Part shown: piece by piece, positions 62,568 to 64,000 of the stretch
How the letters are laid out: every line of letters starts with the position of its first letter
How positions within the stretch are numbered: position 1 is the first letter of the stretch
Assembly: GCF_048128805.1 (NCBI RefSeq)
Contig: NC_136000.1
Coordinates: 15,346,854-15,410,853 of the forward strand
Reading direction: 5' to 3'
Length of the DNA stretch: 64,000 nucleotides
Source of the DNA: Centroberyx gerrardi
Lineage: Eukaryota > Chordata > Actinopteri > Beryciformes > Berycidae
The notes under the pieces: model-generated
Seen by the model: only the letters and a program-made list of their open reading frames with translations
Databases searched by the model: none
What the model was told of the DNA's origin: nothing
Made by a program: the position numbers and the translations under genes

Positions 62568-64000
62568 CTGAAACAAACAGGGGGGGAAAGGGTGAAAAGT
62601 CCTAGTTTAAAAACAACAGATGACATGACCGTCATTAACCTGGCCTGTAATAGGCTACTATTCCACACAAAAGGGAACGTTTATCATGAGATGCTTTCTA
62701 GATATATCTATCTATCTATCTATAGTGGTCTGACTGAAGCTTCTCCACTGCTTTTGTCTGTGTGTTTGTTCCACTGCCTCGCTGAAGACATCAAGCGGGT
62801 GATTTAAAACCACAGAGGGCCTGGGGAAGCCACATCTTCCTCGCCCACCAGTGCAATTGATGGAGCACACTGAGGGAAGCCTCCCCCAACCTGGTTCCTG
62901 GGATGGCTCTGGTTCCCATGAGGATATGCCATAAGACATGGAGGCTGGAGCCACGGCCAATTACATAACTGTGCGATACCTGTTACCTAGCAACTCCACT
63001 CAATGTGAACGGATAGGCTGTTTTTGCGTTTGTTGCCACATTCTATTTTAGATAAGCGTGCTTCCTTTTGCGCCTGATTCCCAACCACAACTAATTTTGA
63101 GTAATGTAGTTGTAGCGGGGAAATCACTGCCAGCATTTTTTAACATGTAGGTCCTGTGTTCCTCTTGTTTAGGAGTTAAAACCTTAGGTTGCTCTATGTC
63201 TTTTTACATTATTGCTATTTCTGACAGTGTTTTGTGCTGATTCATTACAGAAAAAACTGCCAAAACCCACAAAAACAACCATTTGAAAATGGCTTTCCAA
63301 CCACTACCATGTTCCTCTGCAAAGAAGCACCTCTTCAGACAAGGAGTGGCCCTTTTTTTCTGAAGAGGTGCTTCTTTCAGGAGGAAGGTTTTCCTCAGAG
63401 ATTGTTAAATGACACAGTGGGGCAACTATTTGGATAAAAGTGACAGTTAGCATGGCATTTTCATCAAATGTTATGATTTTTGTGGGCACAGTACATTTTC
63501 TTACACAATAGAAACCTTTAGCAAGGCCCACATCGTTGCCTAATATATCTGAACAGTGGAATAAGATCCCAAACAATGAACTGCAGTTTTATCTCCTATC
63601 AAGGCAAGAATAATGTATGACCTAAATTTAAACAATGCGCCATTAACCTTTAATTTCCTGTGTACTAGTTTTGCCTGTTTGGGTTTATCTATATAGCGAA
63701 GGCCTTTTTTGATGAAAGCTTAGATACAGTCGGTGTAGCCTATTAAAAACATTAATAGGGTGAACAAAGATCCCACAAGGAGAGCCAAGGCAAAACGATA
63801 CCACAACTCACACAAGTAAAATGTCATCTTTCTTGTGGACTATGCCAGCCATGTTGAGTGAGAGCAGACTCTTATCTTTGGCCTGCAGATGTTCAACAGG
63901 CGCCTATCAACCTGCAACTGATCATTATTCATGGCTGACTGCTCTTCCATCTTCACATTCATTAGGTATTCATCCTACCGTCAAAGAAAATCTATTTCTG
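62568..64000 (-). other. RASGRF1: RASGRF1 intron 1 (3' part)
   Basis: No exon matching the RASGRF1 N-terminus (MQKGIRLNDGH type) was found, so the start is outside. The stretch contains a short TCTA run (62704-62722) and a long hairpin (63312-63386). The remainder is unique DNA with no gene that I recognise. Confidence 0.65.
63312..63386. repeat. Long near-perfect hairpin
   Basis: A 19-bp perfect stem (AAAGAAGCACCTCTTCAGA at 63321-63339 with its complement at 63359-63377) and a 19-nt loop. The stem continues outward past a 3-nt internal mismatch for six more pairs (TTCCTC/GAGGAA), for about 28-nt arms. Size and shape resemble a microRNA precursor or a small fold-back element. It lies in RASGRF1 intron 1. 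Confidence 0.8.

Noticed and set aside
62807..62960. Possible extra RASGRF1 exon or small gene
   Set aside because: The minus-strand frame is open but does not match the RASGRF1 N-terminus and lacks convincing splice sites.

Overview
The window is nuclear DNA of a ray-finned fish, most likely a percomorph teleost. It holds four large intron-split vertebrate genes. Between them lie fish-type interspersed repeats: a tRNA-derived SINE, short hAT-like and TTAA-flanked MITEs, LINE tails and many CA/TG microsatellites. There are no operons, CRISPR arrays or prokaryotic features.

Layout. (1) Positions 1-30000, plus strand: FRMD5, a FERM-domain membrane-associated protein. Its first coding exon lies left of the window, so 1-10353 is the end of intron 1. 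Thirteen coding exons follow (10354-25669), then a long 3'UTR ending at AATAAA signals near 29980-29996. A phase-compatible open exon at 22856-23087 may start a short isoform that keeps only the C-terminal, membrane-spanning part. (2) Positions 30430-39310, minus strand: complete BLM, the RecQ helicase, with 21 coding exons and 1467 aa. It converges on FRMD5, and the two poly(A) signals are under 200 bp apart. (3) Positions 40867-44630, minus strand: complete CTSH (cathepsin H), with 12 coding exons, 325 aa and an intact catalytic triad. (4) Positions 47158 to beyond 62567, minus strand: RASGRF1, a dual Ras/Rac exchange factor, with 26 coding exons visible. The exon for the N-terminal start lies to the right of the window.

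All exon junctions were placed by hand from splice consensus, reading-phase continuity and remembered vertebrate family sequences. Every internal exon keeps frame with its neighbours. Two introns (one in BLM, one in RASGRF1) fit only a GC-AG splice donor. The four genes do not form a pathway; they share a chromosome block that corresponds to human 15q, where CTSH and RASGRF1 are also neighbours in the same orientation.

The most unusual content is non-coding: several MITEs with intact target-site duplications, a fold-back element with a SINE inserted in one arm, a nested pair of MITEs at a TTAA site, three perfect or near-perfect hairpins, and two decayed LINE fragments that still read as reverse-transcriptase ORF2. 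I saw no wholly new biological system.
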